64,000 nt of DNA. Origin: Bifidobacterium pluvialisilvae. Its GTDB lineage: Bacteria > Actinomycetota > Actinomycetes > Actinomycetales > Bifidobacteriaceae. Numbering within the stretch: the stretch's first letter is position 1; each line of letters starts with the position of its first letter. The notes under the pieces were generated by a model. It worked only from the letters and a program-made list of their open reading frames with translations. It searched no databases and had not been told where the DNA came from. The translations under genes and the position numbers were made by a program. Shown in pieces: positions 8,693 to 17,131 of the stretch. The stretch spans positions 62,001 to 126,000 of the forward strand of contig NZ_JAHBBI010000003.1 in the NCBI RefSeq assembly GCF_019331695.1. The letters run 5' to 3'.

Positions 8693-8906
8693 GGAATCGG
8701 CCCTCGGCCGATGCGATGACATTGCGGACTGACGTCCGCGATCTCTCCCTCCGTCACGCCTTACGGCGTGCCACCTCCCTCGTCAGAGGGAGGTCGATAC
8801 CGCGAAGCGGCGCCCTCTGACGAGGGAGCTGTCGAGCGTAGCGAGACTGAGGGAGAGACCCGGCCGTAAGGCCGAGACAACACCGCATCGGCCGAAGGCC
8901 GATTCC
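8693..8906. repeat. MITE-like palindromic element (full copy)
   Basis: A 214-bp element bounded by 23-bp inverted repeats (8693-8715 and 8884-8906, one mismatch). Inside are nested inverted repeats: TCTCTCCCTC pairs with GAGGGAGAGA, and CTCCCTCGTCAGAGGG pairs with CCCTCTGACGAGGGAG (16 bp perfect). The whole can fold into a long branched hairpin. Related half-copies occur at 37655-37742 and 38497-38594. There is no coding capacity, so if mobile it would depend on a transposase elsewhere. It sits in the gap between the surface-protein gene and the first GH32 gene. Confidence 0.75.
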
Positions 8907-8935
8907 TCTGGTATATGTGGGGTGCCTTGTACCGC

Positions 8936-10510
8936 TCACTCCAGTCCGATGGACTTCAGGTTGTGAGTGGTGAGCGACGAGACCTTGAGGTCGCCGGATT
9001 CGGCGGCGAGCCGCACGGCGCGCGGGCCCTCGGCCGCGTAGCTGTAGGAGCTCATCGCCTGGTGTCCGTCGTTCACGTAGACCTCCACGGAGCCGCGGTC
9101 CACGAACACGCGCAGCTTCAGCTCGCCGGCCTCGAGCTCGGCCGGGTCGAGCGGGGCCATGCGGTAGCCGCGGTCGCCGTACTTGTTGGCCTGACGGTCC
9201 ACCACGACGCCGCCGATCTGGTCGTCGTAGGCGACGTACGTGTAGGAGCCGTCCTCGGTGGCATGCACCTTGACGCCCGCGCGTTCGGCCGTGGTGGCCT
9301 TGAGGTCGATGGTCATCTCGATCTCCATCGCCTCGGCGTCGTCCGCCACCGTGAATTCGGTGCCGGAGGCGACATCGACCGCGCCGAAATCATTGGAATC
9401 CTCGCGCAGGGCTTCGATCTCCGCGGCCGGCGCGGTGTGCACGTCGCCGTCGTCGCCGAGGAACACCTCGCGCGGCAGGGTCAGCTGGCCGCACCAGCCG
9501 TCCTCCTGCATCGGGATGGGATCGACGAACGGGCTGAGCCAGCCGTACATGATCTGACGGCCGTCGGTGTTGCTCGCCGTGTCGCCGGGAACGGTGTTGA
9601 ACGACTGCGGCGCATAGAAGTTGTGGCCGCAGTCCCACAGACGGAAGTCGGTCTCAGGCTTGAACTCGCCGCCCGGCTCCCACGTGCCGATCATGTAGCC
9701 GGCGTTGTTGACGTTGCGGTTCATGAAGCCGTTCGGCTTCGAGCCCATGGCGGAGAATCCGATGACCCACTTCTCGTTGCCGTCCTTGTCGGTGACGGGG
9801 AAGAAGTCGGGGCATTCGAGCATGAACACGTCCGGGTCCGGATGTTCGAACAACACGGTCTTGAATGTCCATTCGACCATGTCGTCGGAGGTGTACAGCC
9901 ACATCTGGCCGCGCTGTTCGGCGGAGGAGACGCCGAATGTCATGTACCATACGCCGTTCGTCTTCCACACCTTCGGGTCGCGGAAGTGCCAGTGCACCCT
10001 GTCGCGCGGGCAATCGACGACCATGCCCTTCTTCTCGAAGGAGTCCAGCGTGTCGTCGGTCGGTTCGGCGAGCATCTGCACCTGCCATTCGCCGTCGGAG
10101 CCGTCGATGCCGTTGGCCCAGCGGTGGCCCGTGTAGTAGAACTTCGGCTTGCCGTCGTCGCCGATGACTGCGGATCCGGAGAACACGCCGTTCTTCTCCT
10201 CCTCGAGGCTGGGGGCGAAGGCGATGGGTTCGCGGCGCCACGTGACCATGTCTTCGGAGGAGACGTGGCCCCAGTGCATCGGACCCCATTGGGTGCCGTA
10301 GGGGTGCAGCTGGTAGTAGACGTGCCAGCGGCCGTTGTAGTGGCACAGTCCGTTCGGGTCGTTGATCCAGCCGCCGTTGGAGGCGATGTGGAACTTCGGA
10401 TACCAGCGGTCGTTGCGTTCGGCGGCCATCCTGGCGACGCCGGCCTCGGCCTTGGCGAGTTCCTCCGCATGGTCCTTGATGGGGGAGTGGGTGGGCTTGA
10501 AATCACTCAT
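8936..10510 (-). CDS. GH32 beta-fructofuranosidase (first copy)
   Basis: A cytoplasmic glycoside hydrolase family 32 enzyme of 524 residues, cleaving terminal fructose from sucrose and probably short fructo-oligosaccharides. All three GH32 signatures are present: WINDPNG with the nucleophile Asp (about residue 52), the transition-state FRDPKVW block, and ECPD carrying the acid/base Glu. A C-terminal beta-sandwich follows ('FVDRGSVEVYVNDG'). There is no signal peptide, which fits intracellular hydrolysis after uptake by the neighbouring symporter. The ATG at 10510 has AGGAAAGGA upstream. It is the last gene of the minus-strand cluster, about 100 bp after the transporter. Confidence 0.95.
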   Translation of the reverse strand: MSDFKPTHSPIKDHAEELAKAEAGVARMAAERNDRWYPKFHIASNGGWINDPNGLCHYNGRWHVYYQLHPYGTQWGPMHWGHVSSEDMVTWRREPIAFAPSLEEEKNGVFSGSAVIGDDGKPKFYYTGHRWANGIDGSDGEWQVQMLAEPTDDTLDSFEKKGMVVDCPRDRVHWHFRDPKVWKTNGVWYMTFGVSSAEQRGQMWLYTSDDMVEWTFKTVLFEHPDPDVFMLECPDFFPVTDKDGNEKWVIGFSAMGSKPNGFMNRNVNNAGYMIGTWEPGGEFKPETDFRLWDCGHNFYAPQSFNTVPGDTASNTDGRQIMYGWLSPFVDPIPMQEDGWCGQLTLPREVFLGDDGDVHTAPAAEIEALREDSNDFGAVDVASGTEFTVADDAEAMEIEMTIDLKATTAERAGVKVHATEDGSYTYVAYDDQIGGVVVDRQANKYGDRGYRMAPLDPAELEAGELKLRVFVDRGSVEVYVNDGHQAMSSYSYAAEGPRAVRLAAESGDLKVSSLTTHNLKSIGLE

Positions 10511-10574
10511 CGTTGAATGGTCCTTTCCTGGTTGTGGGTTGTGGGTTGTGGATCTGACGTTCGATATGACGGTG

Positions 10575-10597
10575 GGCTCCCCTCGGTGAGGGGAGCC
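10575..10597 (-). other. Intercistronic hairpin between transporter and GH32 genes
   Basis: GGCTCCCC and GGGGAGCC form a perfect 8-bp stem with a 7-base loop, 17 bp beyond the transporter stop. No T-run follows on the minus strand, so full termination is unlikely; it may stabilise the upstream mRNA end or dampen read-through. A triple 7-bp direct repeat (TTGTGGG) lies between it and the downstream start. Confidence 0.5.
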
Positions 10598-10613
10598 GGA
10601 CGGTGCCGCGGAA

Positions 10614-11960
10614 TCAGGCCTTGGCTTCGGAGGTCTTGGCGGCCTCCATCTCGCGCAGCTGCCTGTCGGTGTAGAACGGGTCGCCGCCGACCTCCTGATC
10701 GTCGCGCTTGATGACGAAGAAGCCGTAGATCAGCGCGCACAGCACGATGGCGGAGATGACCCAGAAGGTCACGCGCGAGCCCATGTCGTTGTTCGGCAGC
10801 ACCTGGGCCATCTTGTCATGGAAGGCGCCCAGCGGCGTGGAGAAGATGACCTGGCCCACCTGCGAGGCGATCTGGAAGCCCACCATGTACAGCGTGGCGG
10901 AGAGCTTGGTGTCGAAGTGCAGGGTGAAGTAGCGGAACGCCGGCAGGCAGAACAGCGGCACCTCGATGGAGTGGAACAGCTTGACAATGGAGACGGTGAC
11001 CGGGTCGTGGAACACGCCGCACAGGCCGATGCGCAGGAACATCACGGTGGCGCCGAGCAGCAGGGCGTTGCGCACGCCGACCTTCTTCATGATGATCGGC
11101 ACGACGCCCATCATGGCGGACTCGAGGAACACCTGGAAGCCGTTGAGCGTGCCGTAGGTGGCGTTGCCGATGGCCTCGGTGGGGAAGAGGTTGGCGTAGT
11201 AGGTGGGGAACATCTGCTGGTCGAACACGGTGTAGAAGGTGTTGGTCAGCAGCATGAAGACGATGAGCACCCACAGGGTCGGCATCTTGAGCACGGCCAC
11301 CATCTCCTTGAAGGAGGGGTTGGTGGGTTCGGCGTTCGGGTCGGACTCCTTCTTCAATTCCTCCCTCTGCTCCTTCGGCACCCAGAAGGCGTAGACGAGC
11401 AGCATGCACACGCCGAACGCGGATCCGACCCAGAAGTTGAGCAGCGGGTTGATGTTGAACAGGAAGCCGGCGCACAGGGCGACGATGGCGTAGCCGAAGG
11501 AGCTCCAGGCGCGGGACTGGCCGTATTCGAAACCGAACTTGCGCGAGTAGCGTTCGGTGATGGCCTCGAACAGCGAGCATCCGGACATGAAGCCCGCGGA
11601 GAGCACGACGGCGCCGATGAACGCGCCGATGTAGCGCGTGGTGCCGCCGGCGAGGATCATCGGCGCGTAGACGAACTGCACGAACGGGCCGACGAGCGCG
11701 GCGACCAGGGCCACGAAGACCACGAGCTTGCGCTTGATGCCGAGCTGGTCCTGGATGGTGCCGTAGATGAACATGATGACCAGTGTGGCCAGCGAGTTGA
11801 TGGAGTAGATGGTGCCGACCTCGGCGTTGGTCAGTCCCACTCCGGAGATGAGCCAGCGCTGGAAGAACGACCACCAGATGCCCCAGGAGCAGAAGAACAG
11901 AAAGATGCCGAAGGAGCTTTGCAGATACGAGGGGTTCTGCCAGACCTTTTTGCTTGCCAT
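10614..11960 (-). CDS. MFS oligosaccharide:H+ symporter, probable sucrose permease
   Basis: A 448-residue membrane protein of the LacY/CscB/RafB branch of the major facilitator superfamily. It starts 'MASKKVWQNPSYLQSSFGIF', with the aromatic N-terminal helix 'FFCSWGIWWSFFQRWL' typical of the family, and has about twelve hydrophobic segments with a charged loop rich in Lys/Glu near residues 190-210. Context with two GH32 enzymes and a LacI regulator argues for sucrose or short fructo-oligosaccharide import. The ATG at 11960 is preceded by AAAGGAA; the frame extends 49 codons further without family support. The promoter at 12190-12218 overlaps a LacI-type operator. Confidence 0.92.
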   Translation of the reverse strand: MASKKVWQNPSYLQSSFGIFLFFCSWGIWWSFFQRWLISGVGLTNAEVGTIYSINSLATLVIMFIYGTIQDQLGIKRKLVVFVALVAALVGPFVQFVYAPMILAGGTTRYIGAFIGAVVLSAGFMSGCSLFEAITERYSRKFGFEYGQSRAWSSFGYAIVALCAGFLFNINPLLNFWVGSAFGVCMLLVYAFWVPKEQREELKKESDPNAEPTNPSFKEMVAVLKMPTLWVLIVFMLLTNTFYTVFDQQMFPTYYANLFPTEAIGNATYGTLNGFQVFLESAMMGVVPIIMKKVGVRNALLLGATVMFLRIGLCGVFHDPVTVSIVKLFHSIEVPLFCLPAFRYFTLHFDTKLSATLYMVGFQIASQVGQVIFSTPLGAFHDKMAQVLPNNDMGSRVTFWVISAIVLCALIYGFFVIKRDDQEVGGDPFYTDRQLREMEAAKTSEAKA

Positions 11961-12343
11961 GTCGTTTCCTTTTCTCTCGCGGTTTCCTACAGAGGTCCGC
12001 AGCTTTGCGGCTGTGTGTGGATAAACGCAGACCCGGCGTCCGGGGCACGTCATAGGGGTCGCGCTCGGCCGTGGTGTTGTCTGTGTCGTGTTGTCGGGTG
12101 GTGCCACTGGATTGTGTCTGTGTCACCGGGGTTGCACTCGTTGGCCGGGGCCTCACTGCCTTGCCTCGTCGCCGTGGTCTTGATTAACGATATTAACGTA
12201 TCAACGACGTTTCGTCAAACGATTGACGTCAATGTTGACAATGAAAACGGAGGATATGGTGGAATCACTGGGAAAACTGCGAAAAACGACGGATTCACTC
12301 GGCGTGTCGCGATAATGGAGATGGATGTGGAAGAAGCCTTCCT
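11961..12343. other. Regulatory intergenic region upstream of the transporter
   Basis: About 380 bp with no credible gene. The part nearest the transporter is an untranslated leader of about 225 bp; the distal part holds the promoter and operator listed separately. The region is notably AT-rich around 12180-12320 compared with its neighbours. Confidence 0.6.
12190..12228 (-). promoter_or_regulatory. Transporter promoter with overlapping LacI-type operator
   Basis: The palindrome CGTCAAACGATTGACG at 12213-12228 has 6-bp arms around a central ACGA, the usual architecture of LacI-family operators. Read on the minus strand, its second half supplies a -35 box TTGACG, followed by a 17-base spacer and a -10-like TAATAT (12190-12195). 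Repressor binding would therefore block RNA polymerase directly. The same GTCAAACGATT sequence recurs at 13950-13960, ahead of the second GH32 gene. Confidence 0.75.
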
Positions 12344-12376
12344 GTCATCCTGAGCGGAGCGCCCGCTCAGGATGAC
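12344..12376. repeat. Short palindromic repeat (GTCATCCTGAGC family)
   Basis: GTCATCCTGAGCGG and its exact reverse complement form a 14-bp stem with a 5-base loop, about 40 bp beyond the end of the second GH32 gene. A longer, looser relative with the same GTCATCCTGAGC ends occupies 38625-38740. No T-run is present, so it is a repeat rather than a clear terminator, though it may block read-through. Confidence 0.65.
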
Positions 12377-12416
12377 ATTGGGAGCGTGGCCTGCGCCCGG
12401 GATGACGGTGACGGGG

Positions 12417-13931
12417 CTACAGGCCGATGGGGCGCAGGTGGTGCACGCGCAGGAAGGGGATGTCCAGCGTGCCGGATTCGGCGCTGATCTCCACGGCCTG
12501 CGGTCCTTCGGAGGGGAAGCTGTACGAGGTCATCGCCTGCTCGCCGTCGTTGACGAACACCTCCACGGAAGCGCTGTCGATGAACACCCGCAGCTTCAGC
12601 GAGTTGCTGGTGAACGGCGCCGCACGGTAGCCTCGGTCGCCCCGCGCATTGGAGTGCCGGTCGATGAGGATACGGTGCGTCTGCGCGTCGTAGTAAACGC
12701 ACGTGTGCGCGTTGTCCGACGTCGAATGCACCTTCAGGCCTCCGAACTCGGCCGTGGAGTGGTTGATATCGATCTCCATCTCTATTTCGACGGCACCGCC
12801 GTCCTCGACGATCGTCCGCGTCTCGTTGATGCCCAGCGTGAACGGCGCGAACGTGACGGTGCTCTCCCTCAGGCCTTCCAGCTCGTCGGCGGGGTTCGAC
12901 CGGATGCAGCCGTACGAGTCAAGACGAATCTGCCGGGGCACGGTGAGCTGCCCGCACCAGCCGTCGCCCTGATTGGGGATGGGCGGCACGAACGCGCTCA
13001 TCCAACCGTATTGGAGGCGCCGGCCGTCGGGCGCCGGCATCGACTGCGGGGCGTAGAAGTTATGCCCCCAGTCCCACATGCGGAACTCCGTGCGCGGGGT
13101 GAACGCCTCTCCCGGCTCCCACGACCCGATGACGTAGCCGGCGTTGTGGTGGTTGCGGTTGGCGAACCCGTTCGGGCGCTCGCCCATGGCGGAGAAGCTC
13201 AGGACCCACGACTCGTTGCCCTCCTTGTCCTTCAGCGGGAAGAAGTCCGGGCATTCGAGCATGTACACGCTGGGGTTCGGATGCCGGTAGAGGATGCGGT
13301 CGAAATGCCAGATGCGCATGTCCTCGGAGACGTAGAGCAACACCTGGCCGCGACGGTCCCTCGTGCTCATGCCGAAGACCATGTACCACAGGCCGTCCTG
13401 CTTCCACACCTTCGGGTCGCGGAAGTCGGGGAACCGGTCGATATTGTCGATGACGACGCCGAGCTTCCTGAAATGCACGCCGTCATCGGAGACGGCGGCG
13501 CACTGCACCTCGAAGTTGCCGTCGGCGTCGTCCACGCCGTTGGCCCAGCGGTGTCCCGTATAGAACAGCCACATGCGGCCGTCGTCGCCGACCACCGCCG
13601 ACCCGGCGAACACGCCGTCGCGTTCCGCCTCCAGACTTGGCGCCAGCGCGATCGGCTCGCGCCGCCATGAGACCATGTCGTCGCTGGAGACATGGCCCCA
13701 GTGCATGGACCCCCATTGCGTGCCGTACGGATGCAGCTGGTAGAACACGTGCCAGCGGTCCTTGAAACGGCATGGTCCGATCGGGTCGTTGATCCATCCG
13801 CCGGGTGAGGCTATATGGAACCTCGGATACCACCGGTCGTTGCGTTCGGCCGCCAACGCGGCGACGCCCGCCTCGGCGCGCGCCAGCGCCTCGTCATGGT
13901 CGGTGAACTCCCTGTTGCCGTCATTCGTCAT
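12417..13931 (-). CDS. GH32 family beta-fructofuranosidase (second copy)
   Basis: A second GH32 protein of 504 residues, clearly paralogous to the one at 8936-10510 through most of its length ('AERNDRWYPRFHIAS', 'FYQLHPYGTQWGSMHWGHVSSDDM'). The nucleophile Asp is kept, but the first signature reads WINDPIG, with Ile for the usual Asn, and the next positions (PCRF) also differ from the first copy. FRDPKVW and ECPD are intact, so it should be active, perhaps with altered -1 subsite specificity. No signal peptide. The ATG at 13931 follows an AGAAAGGGC stretch. The LacI-type half-site at 13950-13960 lies just upstream. Confidence 0.93.
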   Translation of the reverse strand: MTNDGNREFTDHDEALARAEAGVAALAAERNDRWYPRFHIASPGGWINDPIGPCRFKDRWHVFYQLHPYGTQWGSMHWGHVSSDDMVSWRREPIALAPSLEAERDGVFAGSAVVGDDGRMWLFYTGHRWANGVDDADGNFEVQCAAVSDDGVHFRKLGVVIDNIDRFPDFRDPKVWKQDGLWYMVFGMSTRDRRGQVLLYVSEDMRIWHFDRILYRHPNPSVYMLECPDFFPLKDKEGNESWVLSFSAMGERPNGFANRNHHNAGYVIGSWEPGEAFTPRTEFRMWDWGHNFYAPQSMPAPDGRRLQYGWMSAFVPPIPNQGDGWCGQLTVPRQIRLDSYGCIRSNPADELEGLRESTVTFAPFTLGINETRTIVEDGGAVEIEMEIDINHSTAEFGGLKVHSTSDNAHTCVYYDAQTHRILIDRHSNARGDRGYRAAPFTSNSLKLRVFIDSASVEVFVNDGEQAMTSYSFPSEGPQAVEISAESGTLDIPFLRVHHLRPIGL

Positions 13932-13949
13932 TGAATGCCCTTTCTCTAT

Positions 13950-13960
13950 GTCAAACGATT
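13950..13960 (-). promoter_or_regulatory. Probable LacI-type operator half upstream of second GH32 gene
   Basis: GTCAAACGATT is identical to 11 bases of the perfect operator at 12213-12228, but the right arm is degenerate (ATAG). A similar CGAACGATTATCG follows at 13971. The placement 19 bp before the start codon would let a bound repressor block transcription or its early elongation. Confidence 0.5.
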
Positions 13961-14010
13961 ATAGGAAAGGCGAACGATTATCGTCGGATATCACCGAGGA
14001 TATGCGGCGC

Positions 14011-14050
14011 CGTCGTGTCGGCGTCGGTATCGTGCGCCGACGACACGACG
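14011..14050 (-). terminator. Hairpin downstream of the lacI-type gene
   Basis: CGTCGTGTCG (14011-14020) pairs with CGACACGACG (14041-14050), with more GC pairing inside, directly after the regulator stop codon. There is no T-run, so it may be a weak or Rho-assisted terminator. Confidence 0.45.
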
Positions 14051-14053
14051 TCA

Positions 14054-15109
14054 TCACATCCCGACGACCGACTTCTTGCGAATCAGCGTGCAGTGGATGC
14101 GAGCCGTGTTGGTGTCCAGCGGCGGGATGGGGGAGCGTGTCTCCGGCAGCGGCAGCCCGCCGAGCGAACGGTGCTCGATGAGCGCGACGAGCTTCAGCGT
14201 GCTCCAGTACCCCATCTCGTAGTGCGGCAGGTCCACGGTGGTCAGCTGCGGTGCCAGCGTTTCGGCGAAGATGCGGTGGTTGTCCACGCCGACGACGCTG
14301 ATGTCGCGGCCGACGACGAGGCCGCGACGGGCGGCCGCCTCGTAGACGTACCATGCGCGGGCGTCGTTGAAGCAGAAGAACCCATCGGGGTGCTGCTCGT
14401 CGAACAGCCGCTCGACGGCGTCGAGCGCCGGCTGGTTGAAGGTCGTGCCGGCCTCGAGCCGGGAGTCGAACGGGCGCCCGGCCTCCTGCAGGGCCCGGCG
14501 GTATCCGGCGCGTCGGCCCGTGTCGGCGGCGTAGGCGCGGTCGACGGCGCCGATGTAGGCGATATGCCGGCATCCGGCTCGGATGAGATGGCGCGTGGCA
14601 TCGTATCCGATGGATTCCTCGTCGGGAACTATGGACGGCGTACGGCCGTCCACGTCGCTGCCGTCGAGCAGCACCGTGGGAAGGGGACTCATCCCGGTGG
14701 GCAGCTTCGTGCGCTGGTTGAACATACGCGCATAGATGAACCCGTCGACCCCGTACTGCTTGAGCGTGCTGATCTCATGGTCCTCAAGGTCGGCGTCGCC
14801 GTTCGTGTTGACGGTCAGCAGCATGTACCCCAGTGATCGCGCGGCGTCCTGGGCCCCCAGGATCAGGCGTCCCGCATATGGCGTGGTGGCGATTTCATCG
14901 CTGACAAAACCGAGGATGCGGGTCTTGCTGGTCCGAAGGCTCCTTGCGAGCGGATTCGGCCTGTATCCCAGTGTCTTGGCGATTTTCCGCACTTTTTCGG
15001 CGACGGATGGTTTCACGCGACCGACGTCCCTGTTGTTCAATACCAACGACACCGTCGAGATTGATACCCCCGTGCGCTCAGCGATCTCCTTCATCGTTGT
15101 CATATGCAC
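14054..15109 (-). CDS. LacI-family regulator of the sucrose/fructan locus
   Basis: A 351-residue LacI/GalR repressor. The N-terminal helix-turn-helix ('MKEIAERTGVSISTVSLVLN') and hinge ('ARSLRTSKTRILGFVSDE') are followed by a periplasmic-binding-like effector domain ('YGVDGFIYARMFN', 'HIAYIGAVDR', 'ISVVGVDNHRI'). It is probably the local repressor of the GH32 and symporter genes, responding to sucrose, fructose or a derived phosphate. Two matching operators support this (12213-12228 and 13950-13960). The start could be 15109 or 15103; no strong Shine-Dalgarno sequence discriminates. Confidence 0.9.
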   Translation of the reverse strand: MHMTTMKEIAERTGVSISTVSLVLNNRDVGRVKPSVAEKVRKIAKTLGYRPNPLARSLRTSKTRILGFVSDEIATTPYAGRLILGAQDAARSLGYMLLTVNTNGDADLEDHEISTLKQYGVDGFIYARMFNQRTKLPTGMSPLPTVLLDGSDVDGRTPSIVPDEESIGYDATRHLIRAGCRHIAYIGAVDRAYAADTGRRAGYRRALQEAGRPFDSRLEAGTTFNQPALDAVERLFDEQHPDGFFCFNDARAWYVYEAAARRGLVVGRDISVVGVDNHRIFAETLAPQLTTVDLPHYEMGYWSTLKLVALIEHRSLGGLPLPETRSPIPPLDTNTARIHCTLIRKKSVVGM

Positions 15110-15143
15110 TACGTTAACGCTTTGCGTGCGATTTTTGCCGCGT

Positions 15144-16244
15144 TTATTGCTTTTGCCTAAGGATTTTGTTCACCAACTCGACTTTTCCGTTCATCTGATG
15201 GTCGAATCCCGGACGCATGTCCATCTGCAAGCTCACCTGGGTGCGGTATCCATGGTCATAGAGCACGAATGCCGCGCGTTTGACCAGATCGAGTACGTCG
15301 TCGTAATCCCCCTCGATGTCGGTGCTCATGGCGTGGGTGCTGTTGTCGAGGCCGGAATCGCGAATGACATCGATAACCTGAGCGACGTATTCGCTGAGCT
15401 CCTCGCCCACGCCGGTCGGCCAGATGGTCAGCTGGGCGAGCGTGTTGACGTAGCGGTTGGCCGCGTTGGCCGTCTCATGGGTCAGCAGGGCCTTCGGACG
15501 GGGCGTGTGGCCGTGGCGTTCGCCACCGCGCACGGCCCGCCACGCGTCCACGAGTTGTTCCGTGGCGAGACGTGGGTCGTCGGCGCCGGCGATGGCCGAG
15601 ACCACGAACCAGCCGGCAGCCTTCGTGCGCGCGAGCGGGGCGATGTCGGCGAGCTTCACGCCGCCGCCCACCACCACCGGATAGTCGCTGGCCTCGCACA
15701 GGCGGGCGATGGCCTCGATGGATTCGGCGTCGTCGTCGGCCTTCTCGATGAGCGTGGCCTCGGGCTTGGTGCCGGTCGGGTGGACGGCGCCCGCGCCGAT
15801 GTAGTCCACCACGCCCGCGGGGAGGTCTTCGATGATGTCGAACAGCTCCGTGGTGTTGGCGGAGAGGCCGACGATGGCGTCCGGCCCGAGCAATTCACGG
15901 CAGGATGTCGCCGGCACGTCGGTCTGGCCCACATGCACGCCGTCCACCTTGATGCCGAGGTCGCGGGCGGCGAGCACCGCGTCGAGACGGTCGTCGATGA
16001 GCAGCGGCACCGTGTCGGACTTGCCGGCCTCGTCGATGACCTGCGCGATGTCGCGCGCCATGTCGATGATCTCGCCGGCGTCGGCGTGCTTGGCTCGCAG
16101 CTGCACGATGGTGACGCCGCCGTCGAGCGCCTGACGGACGACGTCCGTGACAGGGCGGCCGTGCGTGTCGTCGGGGCCGAGCACCAGATACGCGGAAAGG
16201 TCGAACGAATCGCGCATGGAGGCATAGGGGAATCGAAGGGTCAT
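15144..16244 (-). CDS. thiE: Thiamine-phosphate synthase ThiE fused to a thiamine-binding (MTH1187-type) domain
   Basis: Residues 1 to about 245 are thiamine phosphate synthase, joining HMP-PP and HET-P, with 'VQLRAKH', 'LLIDDRLDA', 'DGVHVGQTD', 'DYIGAGAVHPTGTK' and 'VVVGGGV' all in place. Residues from about 262 to the end (366 in total) match the small MTH1187/YqgV thiamine-binding family: 'LTIWPTGVGEELSEYVAQV', then 'DYDDVLDLVKRAAFVLYDHG', and a final 'MNGKVELVNK'. ThiE alone is about 210-220 residues, so this is a fusion. The ATG at 16244 overlaps the thiM stop (ATGA), and the RBS lies inside thiM. Expression should follow the TPP riboswitch upstream of thiM. The C-terminal domain may sense or bind thiamine; that is inference. 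Confidence 0.9.
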   Translation of the reverse strand: MTLRFPYASMRDSFDLSAYLVLGPDDTHGRPVTDVVRQALDGGVTIVQLRAKHADAGEIIDMARDIAQVIDEAGKSDTVPLLIDDRLDAVLAARDLGIKVDGVHVGQTDVPATSCRELLGPDAIVGLSANTTELFDIIEDLPAGVVDYIGAGAVHPTGTKPEATLIEKADDDAESIEAIARLCEASDYPVVVGGGVKLADIAPLARTKAAGWFVVSAIAGADDPRLATEQLVDAWRAVRGGERHGHTPRPKALLTHETANAANRYVNTLAQLTIWPTGVGEELSEYVAQVIDVIRDSGLDNSTHAMSTDIEGDYDDVLDLVKRAAFVLYDHGYRTQVSLQMDMRPGFDHQMNGKVELVNKILRQKQ

Positions 16245-17128
16245 GACATGTCCTTTTCCATGTAGATAGGGGACTGGGCGATCTCGTCGGCCGTGGTGTT
16301 CCACAGGGCGTCGAGGAACGCCGTCTGGAACGATCCGGGGCCGTTCGCCTCGCGTTCGGCGCTGTCCGCGGCGCGGTTGTAGTGCAGGGCGGCGGCGATG
16401 GCGGCGGTCAGCGGCTCGGCCACGCAGGCGTAGGTGGCGGTGACGCCGCCGAGCGAGCAGCCAGCGCCGGTGATCTTGGTCATCCACGTGCTGCCGCCGG
16501 GCAGCCGATAGCCGTCCGTGCCGTCGGTCACCAGGTCGACGGCACCGGAGACCGAGACCACGCCTCCCGTGAACCGCGCCAGCGCGCGGGCGGCGGGGAT
16601 GGCGGCGTCCACCTCGTCGCTGGCCTCCACGCCGGCCCGGCTGCGCGAGTCGGCGCCGTCGAGACCCCAGATGCCGGCGAGGGCGATGGCCTCGGAGGCG
16701 TTGCAGCGGATGATGGTCGGGGGAGTGGCGGCGAACGCGCGCAGGATGGCGCCGCGCAGTTCGCCGGCGCCGGCGCCCACGGGGTCGAGCACCCAGGGCA
16801 GGCCGTGCTCGGCGGCGTCGCGGGCCGCGGCGGGGTACTCGGTGCGGAACGGCTCCAGCAGGGTGCCCATGTTGATGTAGGTGGCCCCGGACGCTCCGCG
16901 GTCGAGCGCGGCGGCTTCCTCGCCGCTGTAGTGCATGGCTGCGGTGCCGCCCACGGCCAGCTGCGCATTGGCGACGAGGTTGATGGTGACGAAGTTGGTG
17001 AGCGACTGCGCCAGCGGCGTGGTGCGCCGCACGGCCGCCACCGCCTCGGCGACGGACTGGCGCAGCGGGCTGCCGATGCCGAGGTTGCGGTGGGCCTCCG
17101 GGGTCGCGGATCGTGTTGTCGAAGTCAT
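16241..17128 (-). CDS. thiM: Hydroxyethylthiazole kinase ThiM
   Basis: Phosphorylates 4-methyl-5-(2-hydroxyethyl)thiazole in thiamine salvage. The 295 residues carry 'SLTNFVTINLVAN', 'MHYSGEEAAAL', 'INMGTL', 'WVLDPVGAGA', 'IIRCNASEA' and the catalytic 'ITGAGCSLGG' loop typical of ThiM. The start ATG at 17128 has GGGAGG, which is itself part of the TPP riboswitch. The open frame runs on upstream across the antisense of glyS, but nothing there is ThiM-like. Cotranscribed with thiE. Confidence 0.95.
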   Translation of the reverse strand: MTSTTRSATPEAHRNLGIGSPLRQSVAEAVAAVRRTTPLAQSLTNFVTINLVANAQLAVGGTAAMHYSGEEAAALDRGASGATYINMGTLLEPFRTEYPAAARDAAEHGLPWVLDPVGAGAGELRGAILRAFAATPPTIIRCNASEAIALAGIWGLDGADSRSRAGVEASDEVDAAIPAARALARFTGGVVSVSGAVDLVTDGTDGYRLPGGSTWMTKITGAGCSLGGVTATYACVAEPLTAAIAAALHYNRAADSAEREANGPGSFQTAFLDALWNTTADEIAQSPIYMEKDMS

Positions 17129-17131
17129 CGA

